Shown: piece by piece, positions 1 to 8,055 of the stretch
How positions within the stretch are numbered: the first letter of the stretch is position 1
How the letters are laid out: every line of letters begins with the position of its first letter
NCBI GenBank assembly: GCA_900016675.1
Contig: LN483071.1
Span: 804,479 to 868,478 of the forward strand
Source of the DNA: Arthrobacter saudimassiliensis
Lineage (GTDB): Bacteria > Actinomycetota > Actinomycetes > Actinomycetales > Micrococcaceae
Direction: 5' to 3'
Length of the DNA: 64,000 nt
Notes under the pieces: generated by a model
What the model was told of the DNA's origin: nothing
Databases searched by the model: none
The model's input: only the letters and a program-made list of their open reading frames with translations
Translations under genes and position numbers: made by a program

Positions 1-805
1 CCTGGAGCACGGTCAGCCCGAGCGAATCGATCCGTCCGTCGGTGGCAAAGACCTCGCCGAAGTTGCATTCGCCGGCGTCGGTGGCGGTGTACACGGCCCC
101 GGTGTCGTAGATGCCGATGTTCGCCTCGGGCACGCCGTCCGGTGAGCCGCGGGGCAGGTCGTAGGCCTGGAGCAGGGGGTTCATGCCGTCCGGCCGGGAA
201 TTGAACTCCGCCTCGAGGCAGAAGGTGCGCTCCTCGACCGGCAGCGCCGCAATGTCGGAGATGCGCGTGACGCCGAGCTCCTCGGCGGCTTCGCTGCGGA
301 TCGCAAACGCGTATGTGTTGTTCAGCGGCGCGGGGCGCCCCCAGGTCAGGCCGTTCGCCAGGTCGGCGTCATACACCGCCTGCCACTGTTCCTCCTGGTC
401 GGGGATGCCGGTGCCCTGGCCCAGGTAGGTGATCCAGGCCGTGCCGGTGTACTCGTAGGTCATGTCCGCCTGCCCGGAGACCATCAGCTCGCGGACCGGC
501 TGGCTGCCGGGCACGTTGGTGAGGTCGGTGACGTCGAAGCCGGCGGCCTTCGCGGCGATCACCGCGATCTTGCCCAGCACCAGCTGTTCGGTGAAGTTCT
601 TGCCCGTGATCGTCAGCGGCGCGTCCTGCGGCAGGCCCTCGATGGGCTGGATCTCCCCCGGCGCGGCTTCGGGCACGTAGGAGTCGGCGGGCTGCAGCCC
701 GCAGCCTGCGGCGAGGAGCCCGACGACGGCGGCGGCGAGCGCGGCGAGCCTCCTGAACCGGCGGGCGGGAGGGCGGACGGGGGGCCTGGTAGGGGTGTTG
801 TGCAT
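1..805 (-). CDS. Glycine betaine/choline ABC transporter substrate-binding lipoprotein (partial)
   Basis: This is the OpuAC/ProX-type binding protein of an osmoprotectant importer; it would bind betaine, choline or carnitine outside the membrane. The gene is cut by the left window edge, so about 268 N-terminal residues are visible and the C-terminus is missing. It opens with Arg-rich residues, a hydrophobic stretch and a lipobox ending in Cys35 (LLAAGC), so it is a predicted lipoprotein. The mature part has the family's ITGKNFTEQ-like start and an MTYEYTGTAW segment. Its ATG overlaps the stop of the upstream permease by one base (TGATG), which fixes the start. It is the last visible gene of a four-gene operon. 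The family is secure; the exact ligand is not. Confidence 0.9.
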   Translation of the reverse strand, partial: MHNTPTRPPVRPPARRFRRLAALAAAVVGLLAAGCGLQPADSYVPEAAPGEIQPIEGLPQDAPLTITGKNFTEQLVLGKIAVIAAKAAGFDVTDLTNVPGSQPVRELMVSGQADMTYEYTGTAWITYLGQGTGIPDQEEQWQAVYDADLANGLTWGRPAPLNNTYAFAIRSEAAEELGVTRISDIAALPVEERTFCLEAEFNSRPDGMNPLLQAYDLPRGSPDGVPEANIGIYDTGAVYTATDAGECNFGEVFATDGRIDSLGLTVLQ

Positions 806-1668
806 CAGAGGCCCTTCGGCCGGGCGACGTGCTCGATGACGCGGCCGATCCAGTCGACGGTCAGCGCCAGCAGCGCCACCAGCAGGGCGCCGGTGACCAG
901 CACCGCCTCCAGGTTCAGGTTCACGCCGGTGGTGATCAGGATGCCGAGCCCGCCGCCGTTGATGAACGTGGACAGGGTCGCGGTGCCGACCAGCAGCACC
1001 AGCGCGGTGCGCACCCCGGAGAGCATCACCGGCACCGCCAGCGGCAGTTCCAGGCGGAAGAGGACGCCGGCGGCGCTCATGCCCACCCCGCGCCCGGCCT
1101 CCACCACCCGCGGATCGACCTGCTGAATGCCGATCATGGTGTTCCGCAGCACCGGCAGGGCGGCGTAGAGCACCAGCGCCACGATGGCGGGCCAGAAGCC
1201 GAAGCCGAGCCAGAAGGCCAGCAGCACCAGCAGCCCGATCGCCGGGGCGGCCTGGCCCAGGTTCGCCACGGCCAGGACCGGACCGCTGATCCGGCGCAGC
1301 CGGCCCCGGGTCAGCAGGATGCCCAGGGGAATCGCCACCGCCAGCACGATCGCCGCCGAGACGCCGGTCAGGGCCAGGTGCTGGAGGGTGTAGCCCCACA
1401 GGGTTCCCGGTTCCAGGGTGGCGCGCTCGGTCGCGCTGAGGTCGGCGTTGGCCAGCCAGAGCACCAGCAGCCCGAAGGCGAGGGCGATGCCGGCGAGCTG
1501 CAGCAGCAGCGGCCGCCAGGACAGGCCCGGAGCGGTATCGACGGTCTCGGGCAGCGGCGTCGCCCGCGAACCGGCCGCCCGGGCACCTCCCGCACCTGCC
1601 GCCGTCGTGCCCCTGGCGGTGGGCGCAGCCGCTGCCCTGCCGGCTGCACCGGCACCCGCGGCGCTCAT
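805..1668 (-). CDS. Osmoprotectant ABC transporter permease (OpuCB/OpuCD-like)
   Basis: Inner-membrane permease of about 287 residues in the BPD_transp_1 (MetI-like) family, with an Ala/Gly-rich N-terminal extension before the first membrane helix near residue 50. The EAA-loop region (VVEAGRGVGMS, then RLELPLAVPVMLSG) that contacts the ATPase is clear, and five to six hydrophobic segments follow one another. The start chosen is the ATG overlapping the ATPase stop by one base; the frame stays open further upstream inside the ATPase gene but is not plausible there. It forms the translocation pore with the second permease (2947-3648). Confidence 0.92.
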   Translation of the reverse strand: MSAAGAGAAGRAAAAPTARGTTAAGAGGARAAGSRATPLPETVDTAPGLSWRPLLLQLAGIALAFGLLVLWLANADLSATERATLEPGTLWGYTLQHLALTGVSAAIVLAVAIPLGILLTRGRLRRISGPVLAVANLGQAAPAIGLLVLLAFWLGFGFWPAIVALVLYAALPVLRNTMIGIQQVDPRVVEAGRGVGMSAAGVLFRLELPLAVPVMLSGVRTALVLLVGTATLSTFINGGGLGILITTGVNLNLEAVLVTGALLVALLALTVDWIGRVIEHVARPKGL

Positions 1669-2954
1669 CAGCTTTCCTCCACGGCCGCGGCGCCGGCCGC
1701 AGCCGGAGCGGGTCGGGACGCGGCCTCGTGCTGCGGCGCGGTGCCGGTGTTGATGCCCACCGGTGCACCGGAGTCGTCCCGGGCGGCCGCCTGTGCCGCC
1801 GTGATCGCGTCCATGACGGTCTGCACGGTGACCAGGCCCTTGAACGCATCCCGCGGACCGGTGACCAGCGCCGCTCCGGTACTGGAGCCGAGCATGGTGT
1901 CCAGCGCGTCGTTCAGGGTCGCCCGGGCGCCGATCAGCGGGAGCTTCGGATCCGCCGTCGCGGGCAGCCGGTCCAGCCGGCTGATCTGGCGGCGGGAGAG
2001 CCACTGCAGCGGCCGGTCCCGGCCGTCCAGGACCACCAGGTTCTGCTCGCCGGCGCCCTGCAGCCGGGACAGCGCGTCGCTGGCAGGCTCGCCGCCCCGG
2101 GCGGTGACCGCCTTGCTCAGCTGAACCTCGTTGACCCGGGTCAGCGTGAGCTGCTTGAGCCCGGCACCGGAGCCGATGAAGTTCTCCACGAACTCGTCGG
2201 CCGGGTTGGCCAGGATCCGCTCCGGCGAGTCGTACTGCACCAGGCGGGCGCCCTCCCGGAAGATGGCGATCCAGTCCCCCAGCTTCACGGCCTCGTCGAA
2301 GTCGTGGGTGACGGCGACGATGGTCTTGTGCAGCTCTGACTGGATGTGCAGCAGCTCTTCCTGCAGCCGCTGCCGGGTGATCGGGTCCACGGCGCCGAAC
2401 GGCTCGTCCATGAGCAGCACCGGCGGGTCCGCAGCCAGGGCGCGGGCAACGCCCACCCGCTGCTGCTGTCCGCCGGAGAGCTCCTTCGGATACCGGCCCC
2501 GGTACAGCGCCGGGTCCAGGGAGACCAGCTCCAGCAGCTCGTCCACCCGGTCGCTGATCCGGTCCCTGCTCCAGCCCAGCATCTTGGGCACGACGGCGAT
2601 GTTCGCTTCCACGGTCATGTGCGGAAAGAGCCCGCCGGCCTGGATTACGTAGCCGATGCCGCGGCGCAGCCGATCACCGTCCATGCCGGTGACGTCGTCG
2701 CCGTCGAGGATGATGCGGCCGCTGGTCGGTTCGATGAGCCGGTTGATCATTTTCAGGGTGGTGGTCTTGCCGCAGCCGGAGGGCCCGACGAGCATCACCA
2801 CGCTGCCGTGCGGGATCTCCAGGGTCAGGCCGTCCACCGCGGGACGGTCCTGCCCGGGATAGCGTTTGGTCACCTCGTCCAGGAGGATGCCGGCGCCGGC
2901 GGCGGGAGCACCGCCGTCGGGCCCGTTGGACGCGGTCGGAAGGGTTTCAGACAC
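1668..2954 (-). CDS. Osmoprotectant ABC transporter ATP-binding protein with CBS domains (OpuCA/ProV-like)
   Basis: A 428-residue ATPase that energises uptake. Walker A is GPSGCGKT at residues 57-64, the signature LSGGQQQR lies at about 159-166, Walker B VLLMDEP at 179-185, and the switch His at 217. The C-terminal part (about 270-390) looks like a CBS-domain module, which in OpuA/OpuC homologues senses ionic strength. The tail is Ala/Pro-rich. It overlaps both neighbours (8 bases with the upstream permease, 1 base with the downstream one), so the four genes are surely co-transcribed. A fold-level CBS assignment would need a profile search. Confidence 0.92.
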   Translation of the reverse strand: MSETLPTASNGPDGGAPAAGAGILLDEVTKRYPGQDRPAVDGLTLEIPHGSVVMLVGPSGCGKTTTLKMINRLIEPTSGRIILDGDDVTGMDGDRLRRGIGYVIQAGGLFPHMTVEANIAVVPKMLGWSRDRISDRVDELLELVSLDPALYRGRYPKELSGGQQQRVGVARALAADPPVLLMDEPFGAVDPITRQRLQEELLHIQSELHKTIVAVTHDFDEAVKLGDWIAIFREGARLVQYDSPERILANPADEFVENFIGSGAGLKQLTLTRVNEVQLSKAVTARGGEPASDALSRLQGAGEQNLVVLDGRDRPLQWLSRRQISRLDRLPATADPKLPLIGARATLNDALDTMLGSSTGAALVTGPRDAFKGLVTVQTVMDAITAAQAAARDDSGAPVGINTGTAPQHEAASRPAPAAAGAAAVEES

Positions 2955-3648
2955 GGATACCTCGCGGGATGGTCAGCCGGCCGAGGCCGAGCAGGAGGAG
3001 GTCGAGGACCAGGGCCAGGAGCACGACCCCGACGACGCCGACCACGACGGATTCAAGCGAGTTGGCACCGCCGAGGCGGGACAGTCCGTTGAAGATGAAG
3101 CCGCCCAGGCCCGGGCCGAGCGCATAGGCGGCGATTGCGGCGATGCCCATGACCATCTGCGCGGAGACGCGCACCCCGGTCAGGATCACCGGCCAGGCCA
3201 GCGGCAGCTCCACCCGCAGCAGGGACCGCACGCGGCCCATGCCCACGCCGCGGGCGGATTCGACGACGGACGGCGAAATCCCGGACAGCCCCACCAGGGC
3301 GTTGCGGAGAATGGGCAGGGTGGCGTAGAACGCGACGACGATGATCGCCGGCAGCGTGCCGAAGCCGAGCGGGGCGATCAGCAGCCCGATCAGCGCGAAG
3401 GACGGCAGGGTCAGCCCGACGGCGGAGATGCCGTTGGCGATGCCGTTCAGGGTCCTGCTGCGGTAGGTGAGCGCCGCGATGACGATCGCGAGGACCGTGG
3501 CGAGCACCAGGCACTGGAACACGAGGCTGAAGTGCTGCCACCCGGCAAAGAGGATCTGTGGATAGCGGTCGGCCAGGAATTCCAACAAGAGCAAGACCTC
3601 ATTCGCCTCGGGGACGGGTTGCCTGCCGGTGCTCCTTTCCGGGTTCAC
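2947..3648 (-). CDS. Osmoprotectant ABC transporter permease, first gene of the operon
   Basis: Second permease subunit, up to 233 residues, MetI-like fold with the EAA motif (VVESARGVGMG, RVELPLAWPVILTG). The start is uncertain. The longest frame begins at a GTG at 3648, but family members normally begin close to the EFLADRYPQ segment. Three TTG codons (3594, 3588, 3585) stand just before it, with a GAGG upstream. A GGAAAGGAGC sequence lies inside the longer frame with no start at a suitable distance. The true protein may therefore be about 212-233 residues. Confidence 0.88.
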   Translation of the reverse strand: MNPERSTGRQPVPEANEVLLLLEFLADRYPQILFAGWQHFSLVFQCLVLATVLAIVIAALTYRSRTLNGIANGISAVGLTLPSFALIGLLIAPLGFGTLPAIIVVAFYATLPILRNALVGLSGISPSVVESARGVGMGRVRSLLRVELPLAWPVILTGVRVSAQMVMGIAAIAAYALGPGLGGFIFNGLSRLGGANSLESVVVGVVGVVLLALVLDLLLLGLGRLTIPRGIRV

Positions 3649-3838
3649 GGAATATCAGCCGGGGACGGGCCGTACGGCTGTTGCAGCTCCCTCCATGGTC
3701 CCGCTGTGCCGTGCTGCTGGAAAGACCCCGAGGCCTGTTGGATGGGTGGAGGCGGCGGCCGGGCTGAGGGAACAGTCCGGCTGCCGCCCGGAGTGAGCCC
3801 CCGACCCTCACATGGCTCGGCGCTCGGATCCGGCGCGC

Positions 3839-4405
3839 TTACTCTGGAGCTTCGACCAGCTCGATCACGATGTTGATCCCGCTGTCGGGGTGATACCCCC
3901 ATGAAGCCGTCAGAGAACCCCACTGAGCTGTCTGGCGCCCATCCAGCGCCCTCGTGTTGTCCATGCGGCTCAGCACACTGTCGGGAACGTCCAGCTTCCG
4001 CAGAACGCAGTCGATGTCCGCCCACTCGGCGCCAACTGACCAGTAATCCGTACCTTGGCTGTCCATCGTCAGGCTTTGGCCGGCATCGCCGAGTTCTATG
4101 CCTTCCTCTTCGCGCACCGCGCAGTTGGTCACCGCTTGGGTGAGCATTTCGGAAGGTTCGGGGGGACGGGGCCCGAAGTCGATCTGCGCCAACCCGTATC
4201 CGGCTGCTGCACCGACGATCAGCCAGGCACCGGCGGTAAACACCGACCCGCGCACCCGGCGCCGGGGGGCCTCCTGTGGAGCGTACGGTGCACCGCTATG
4301 CGGATCAGCTCCGGATATCTGCGGCGGTCTCGTCGGAGGCACCAATCGTGCGGCGGTCTCCCCCGCATCGGCAGGCCAGGACGGATTCTTCTCTTCCTGC
4401 ATCAT
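3839..4405 (-). CDS. Hypothetical single-pass membrane protein
   Basis: A 188-residue protein I do not recognise. The N-terminal ~50 residues are Pro/Ala-rich and polar. One hydrophobic helix follows (about residues 57-74), then an extracytoplasmic domain rich in acidic residues and containing two Cys (TNCAVREEE and IDCVLRK), which could form a disulfide. It lies 28 bases downstream of another single-pass protein gene (4434-5126) with the same topology, and the two are probably co-transcribed. No enzymatic motif is visible. Confidence 0.7.
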   Translation of the reverse strand: MMQEEKNPSWPADAGETAARLVPPTRPPQISGADPHSGAPYAPQEAPRRRVRGSVFTAGAWLIVGAAAGYGLAQIDFGPRPPEPSEMLTQAVTNCAVREEEGIELGDAGQSLTMDSQGTDYWSVGAEWADIDCVLRKLDVPDSVLSRMDNTRALDGRQTAQWGSLTASWGYHPDSGINIVIELVEAPE

Positions 4406-4433
4406 CTTTCCTTAATCCCTTCTGCGCGCGGCT

Positions 4434-5126
4434 CTACTGCTTCTCCCATTTGCCGCATCGCGCGGAGGTGAAGTCCTGTCCTTCGGCCAGCGTGACCATG
4501 GGGTGCCCGCCGCCCGGAATGTCATTCGCGATGATGTCGGAGCCGTTGCTGCCCGAGCGATAGATGCCCCAGTAGCAACGCTCCGCGACCGGCTGAGCAG
4601 AACGGTACGTCCCGGGAGCAATATCGCGGCCTACGGTCCAGGTGCCGTCGGAAACGGTGTTGGCCGCCTTTTGCGCCTCGGCACCGGTCACCGCCTCTTC
4701 TCGGGCCTTTACAGAGGCCTCAGATTTAGCAAGGGCGGCCTCCGCCGACTCAAGCTCCGCCTCCCTCGCGTCCAGGGCTTCCTGCCGCGCATCAGCACGG
4801 TCTTCCAGTTCTGCCTGCCTGTCCTCAAGGGCTGCCTTTTGGCGTTCCGTATGCTCGTAGGCCGCCTGAAGCTCCTGGTATTCAGCCGACTCAGTAGGCT
4901 CGACGAGGGCTATTCCTCCAACAATTCCTCCGGCAGCAAGAACCAGCCCAAGTGACACTGCCAGAACCGGGCGAAGGATCCTGCGTTTGCGTCCCTGAGG
5001 CTTCGCGGGGCCATTGCCTGACGCTTCTCCGCCATCTGCTTCGTCAGTCGGCGTTCCATCGGTTGGCGTTCCGCCGGCCTCTCGAAAGTCCTTTGGGCGC
5101 TGTGCCGGGGGGATGGGGTAGTTCAT
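4434..5126 (-). CDS. Hypothetical membrane-anchored coiled-coil protein
   Basis: A 230-residue protein with a Pro/Gly-rich cytoplasmic head, an RKRR stop-transfer-like cluster, one membrane helix (about residues 50-75), and a long Glu/Ala/Arg heptad-rich segment (about 80-155) typical of a coiled coil. The C-terminal domain starts SDGTWTVGRDIAPGTYRS and carries two Cys. Domains of that PGTYR type occur at the C-terminus of many actinobacterial surface proteins of unknown role. The ATG is preceded by an A/T-rich stretch. The function is unknown; a role in envelope sensing or adhesion is only a guess. Confidence 0.75.
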   Translation of the reverse strand: MNYPIPPAQRPKDFREAGGTPTDGTPTDEADGGEASGNGPAKPQGRKRRILRPVLAVSLGLVLAAGGIVGGIALVEPTESAEYQELQAAYEHTERQKAALEDRQAELEDRADARQEALDAREAELESAEAALAKSEASVKAREEAVTGAEAQKAANTVSDGTWTVGRDIAPGTYRSAQPVAERCYWGIYRSGSNGSDIIANDIPGGGHPMVTLAEGQDFTSARCGKWEKQ

Positions 5127-5430
5127 GGTTGTTACCTAATTCTCTGCTGCCATGACGACGGGGTCAGACGCGCCTGCGCAGTCATCGATGACTGCACCCC
5201 GCTCCACGCTCAGATAACGAGCCGGGACGGCACGGCGTACGCCCTGAGCCTTGCCAGTCCAGGCATAGGTGGGCAGGGAACGAAGACCAAGGGGCAGTGC
5301 ATCCCTGAAACCGGGCCACCGTCTACATCGGCGTCGATGCTTAACTATTGACAGCAGTTTTTATCGGCTCAGACGGACCATCCGTTAGGACCGGTATGGG
5401 GACCCCTCCCCGCAGGGCCTCCGCACCGGA
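5127..5430. other. 304-base intergenic region without a recognised gene
   Basis: No credible reading frame or RNA gene is seen here. It holds a TTGACA hexamer near 5348-5353 within an A/T-rich patch, but no matching -10 box at a good distance. It should contain the promoter for the 5126-3839 gene pair, which I cannot place. Confidence 0.4.
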
Positions 5431-5895
5431 CTACCGCTTCCTCTGCTCCGCCCGCAGCGCCTGCCACGCACCAGTGCCCCACAGTGCCCAGAGCACCAGC
5501 AGCGGCTGGAAGAACAGCCGGATCAGCCGGTCCCGGTCCGTCGACAGCCCGAAGGCATCGGTCTGCGTGACGTACTGGGAAATGTTGCCCGGGAAGATCG
5601 CAATGAAGAACGCCGCGGCCGCCAGGCCCACCGGCACCCGGCGCTTCCGCCACACGATCAGCGACGCACCCAGCCCAATTTCCGCCACACCGGAGACCAG
5701 GACGACCAGGTCCTTGTCCATCGGAACCCAGTCCGGCACCTGCGCCTGGAACTCGCTGCGGGCAAACGACAGATGCGATATCCCCGCAAAGGTCAGGAAC
5801 GCGCCGAGCACGACGGCGGCGGCGCGGCGCGGCTTCGAGGTCCTGCCCGCCGGCGTCTTGACCGCACGGACGAGGGCTGAACTGAATCGGGACAT
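5431..5895 (-). CDS. DoxX-like membrane protein
   Basis: A 154-residue protein with four predicted membrane helices and the DoxX-type layout: a first helix ending in GISHL, polar FQAQVPDWVP, a SGVAEIGLGASL helix, then an AAAFFIAIFPGNI helix and a closing helix. The family is widespread and some members act with redox partners, but this one's role is unknown. The start is set at 5895 because a TACCGT hexamer ends six bases upstream, a leaderless pattern; the frame extends 11 codons further with no support. Confidence 0.85.
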   Translation of the reverse strand: MSRFSSALVRAVKTPAGRTSKPRRAAAVVLGAFLTFAGISHLSFARSEFQAQVPDWVPMDKDLVVLVSGVAEIGLGASLIVWRKRRVPVGLAAAAFFIAIFPGNISQYVTQTDAFGLSTDRDRLIRLFFQPLLVLWALWGTGAWQALRAEQRKR

Positions 5896-5901
5896 GGGCA
5901 G

Positions 5902-5907
5902 ACGGTA
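5902..5907 (-). promoter_or_regulatory. Candidate -10 box for a leaderless transcript (DoxX-like gene)
   Basis: TACCGT on the minus strand lies six bases before the ATG at 5895, with no Shine-Dalgarno sequence. No convincing -35 is seen. Confidence 0.3.
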
Positions 5908-5952
5908 GCAGGTTGGGCTGCAGTCCACAGTGGACGACGGCGGCCCCGCGGC

Positions 5953-6150
5953 TCAGCTGTCCGGCTTCCCGCCCCTGCCTCCGGCCCGGGCATTGCGGGC
6001 GGATCGGATCCAGGCGAGCACCGCAGCTATGCCGGCCAAGGCTCCGATCCCCTGCAGCCCGGGAGAGTCGTCGGCCCCGCCGGCGATAAACAGCGCGATG
6101 CCCAGGACGAAGCCGGCAGCACCAAGGATCAGGATCAGCGCGGATCGCAT
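5953..6150 (-). CDS. Small two-helix membrane protein
   Basis: A 65-residue hydrophobic protein with two helices (about 3-24 and 33-47) followed by a basic, Gly-rich tail. A CAGAAT hexamer lies six bases upstream of the ATG, so a leaderless start is plausible. No family is recognised. It is real rather than spurious in my view because its hydrophobic pattern is continuous and its start has the local promoter pattern, but confidence is moderate. Confidence 0.6.
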   Translation of the reverse strand: MRSALILILGAAGFVLGIALFIAGGADDSPGLQGIGALAGIAAVLAWIRSARNARAGGRGGKPDS

Positions 6151-6228
6151 GGACCGATTCTGCCACTGCCCGGCCCGCCGTCCGGAGCGGGTTCCCGGGC
6201 AGAACCGCGTTCAGTCGAACTGCGCACT

Positions 6229-6723
6229 TCAGTCAAACCGCACGAAGGAGCGCAGGCCCGCCCCGCCGCCGCCGGCGCCGACCTGGGCAAAACCGAGCGC
6301 GGCGTAGAAGGCCGCCTGCCCGGGCTCGTCGTCGGTCAGGAGCACCTTCTGCCGCACATGGGCGAACGGCTCCAGCACCCGCTCCACCAGCCGCCGCCCG
6401 ATCCCCCGACCCTGAAACTGCGGCCGCACCAGTACGTCCTGCAGATAGCAGATGGTGTGCCCGTCGGAGACCACGCGGGCCAGCCCGGCGAGCTGCCCGT
6501 CCACCCGGGCGACGGCGACGGCGGCCGACCCGGCGAGCGCGGCCTCCAGCGTGCCGGGGGCCCTGGTGTAGGCGCCCCAGCCGACGGAGTCATACAGCGA
6601 CAGCAGCTCGGCCAGCGGCGGCAGGGCGGCGTCGGCGTCCGCGCTCCCGGTGCGGACCAGATGGTAGACAGGTTCTCCGACGAGCGGGGCGCCGGCCCCG
6701 CCCGCGCCCGCTCCCGCGCTCAG
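6229..6723 (-). CDS. GNAT family N-acetyltransferase (start codon unresolved)
   Basis: A Gcn5-related acetyltransferase using acetyl-CoA. The core is complete: LYDSVGW near the N-terminus, LQDVLVRPQFQGRGIGRRLV (the R/Q-x-x-G-x-G/A acetyl-CoA loop is QGRGIG), and KVLLTDDEPGQAAFYAALGF. A GTG at 6504 would cut off the N-terminal third. Going upstream, the frame stays open into the M20 gene with no ATG, GTG or TTG. The best candidate start is CTG at 6723-6721, overlapping the M20 stop and preceded by GGAGCAGGAA. If so, the protein has 164 residues and is translationally coupled to the M20 gene. Confidence 0.75.
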   Translation of the reverse strand: MSAGAGAGGAGAPLVGEPVYHLVRTGSADADAALPPLAELLSLYDSVGWGAYTRAPGTLEAALAGSAAVAVARVDGQLAGLARVVSDGHTICYLQDVLVRPQFQGRGIGRRLVERVLEPFAHVRQKVLLTDDEPGQAAFYAALGFAQVGAGGGGAGLRSFVRFD

Positions 6724-7925
6724 AGTTCCTGCTCCGCGCCCAGGTCCTCGGTGAGCCGGTTGTACGCCAGCTGCGCCAGCGCAGCCGCCTGGTCCGCGAG
6801 CACCGAATCGTCGAAGAGCACGCGCGGGGAATGGTTCCAGTCCGCTGTCGCCGGGTCCACCTCCGGCGGTGTGGCACCGAGGAAGAGGAAGGTGCCGGGC
6901 ACCTGCTCCAGGACCAGGGAGAAGTCCTCCGAGCCCATCAGCGGATCCCGCGACTGGATCACCCGGTCCATGCCGAACAGCTCGCGCAGCTCCCGCAGCG
7001 CCTCATCGGTGCGCGCGGCGTCGTTCACCGTCACCGGATAGAGCACATTGAAGTCCACCTCGGCGCGCAGCCCGTGTGCGGAGGCGATCCCCTCGGCCAG
7101 GGCCTTGGTCTCCATGATCACCCGGTTCAGCGACTCCTCGGACAGGGTGCGGACCGAGGCGCCCAGCTTCGCGGTGTCGGGAATGACGTTGATCGCCTCA
7201 CCGGCCTCCAGCTGGGTCACCGTGAGCACGATCGGGTCGAACACGGAGAAGCGGCGGGTGGCCATGTTCTGCAGGGCGGTGACCATCTCGGCAACGGCCG
7301 GCACCGGGTCCAGGGCGGCCTGCGGCTGCGAGCTGTGCCCGCCCGAGCCGGTCACCGTGATGCGCAGTTCGTTGGCGCCGGCCATCAGCGTGCCCGGCTT
7401 GGTGCGGAACACGCCCAGCGGCCCGGGCCGGACGTGGATGCCGTACGCCGCCACCGGACGCTCCCCGGCGGCGTCGAGCACCCCCTCGGCGATCATCGTC
7501 TCGGCACCGTGCCAGCCCTCCTCCCCGGGCTGGAACATGAAGATGACGCTGCCGGCCAGGTCCTGCTGCTGGGCGGCCAGCAGGTGCGCGGCTCCCACCA
7601 GCCCGGCCACGTGCAGGTCATGCCCGCAGGCATGCATGCTGCCGTTCTTCGACGCGTACTCGAGGTCCGTCAGCTCCGCGACGGGCAGCGCGTCCATGTC
7701 GCCGCGCAGCAGCACGGCCGGTCCCGGTTCACCCCCGCGCAGCACGGCGGTCACCGAGCTGCAGTTCTCCCCGAGGGTGATCTCCAGGTCCAGGCCCTCC
7801 AACGCTTCGAGGATCCGCTTCTGCGTATTCGGCAGGTCCAGCCCCACCTCGGGATCGGCATGCAGTTCCCGCCGCAGGGCTACGAGTCTCGGCAGCAGGG
7901 ACTGGCTTTCGGCAAGAAACGGCAT
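6720..7925 (-). CDS. M20 family amidohydrolase (hippurate/N-acyl-amino-acid hydrolase-like)
   Basis: A 401-residue cytosolic metallopeptidase-fold enzyme that would hydrolyse N-acyl or N-aroyl amino acids. Metal-binding motifs of the M20D/AmhX-HipO group are present: RGDMDALPV, HACGHDLHVAG, the EEGWHGAE motif with catalytic Glu, a His in YGIHVRPG, and GSEDFS near the C-terminus. The length matches the family. It starts MPFLAESQSL at 7925. The substrate cannot be read from sequence. Confidence 0.9.
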   Translation of the reverse strand: MPFLAESQSLLPRLVALRRELHADPEVGLDLPNTQKRILEALEGLDLEITLGENCSSVTAVLRGGEPGPAVLLRGDMDALPVAELTDLEYASKNGSMHACGHDLHVAGLVGAAHLLAAQQQDLAGSVIFMFQPGEEGWHGAETMIAEGVLDAAGERPVAAYGIHVRPGPLGVFRTKPGTLMAGANELRITVTGSGGHSSQPQAALDPVPAVAEMVTALQNMATRRFSVFDPIVLTVTQLEAGEAINVIPDTAKLGASVRTLSEESLNRVIMETKALAEGIASAHGLRAEVDFNVLYPVTVNDAARTDEALRELRELFGMDRVIQSRDPLMGSEDFSLVLEQVPGTFLFLGATPPEVDPATADWNHSPRVLFDDSVLADQAAALAQLAYNRLTEDLGAEQEL

Positions 7926-8042
7926 GGCACTCCTGGGTCGCGGTGACGCCGCTGCGAGTGGGGGCCGGCAACAGCTGGGAACGGTGCCGTCAGTAAACCA
8001 TCCTCATCCCTGCGACGGAACTGCTCAGGACACCCTGCGACC

Positions 8043-8048
8043 TAGACT
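8043..8048 (+). promoter_or_regulatory. Candidate -10 box, leaderless sensor-kinase start
   Basis: TAGACT ends seven bases before the ATG at 8056, with no Shine-Dalgarno site between. The -35 region is weak. Confidence 0.4.
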
Positions 8049-8055
8049 GGACCCC

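Noticed and set aside
5343..5366. A TTGACAG-containing A/T-rich patch similar to the sequence near 19160-19182
   Set aside because: The similarity is short and the second case includes the malQ stop codon. No -10 box or shared gene context supports a common element.
7048..8055. An N-terminal extension of the first sensor kinase
   Set aside because: It runs antisense to the M20 amidohydrolase. The kinase start at 8056 has a -10 box and fits the family.
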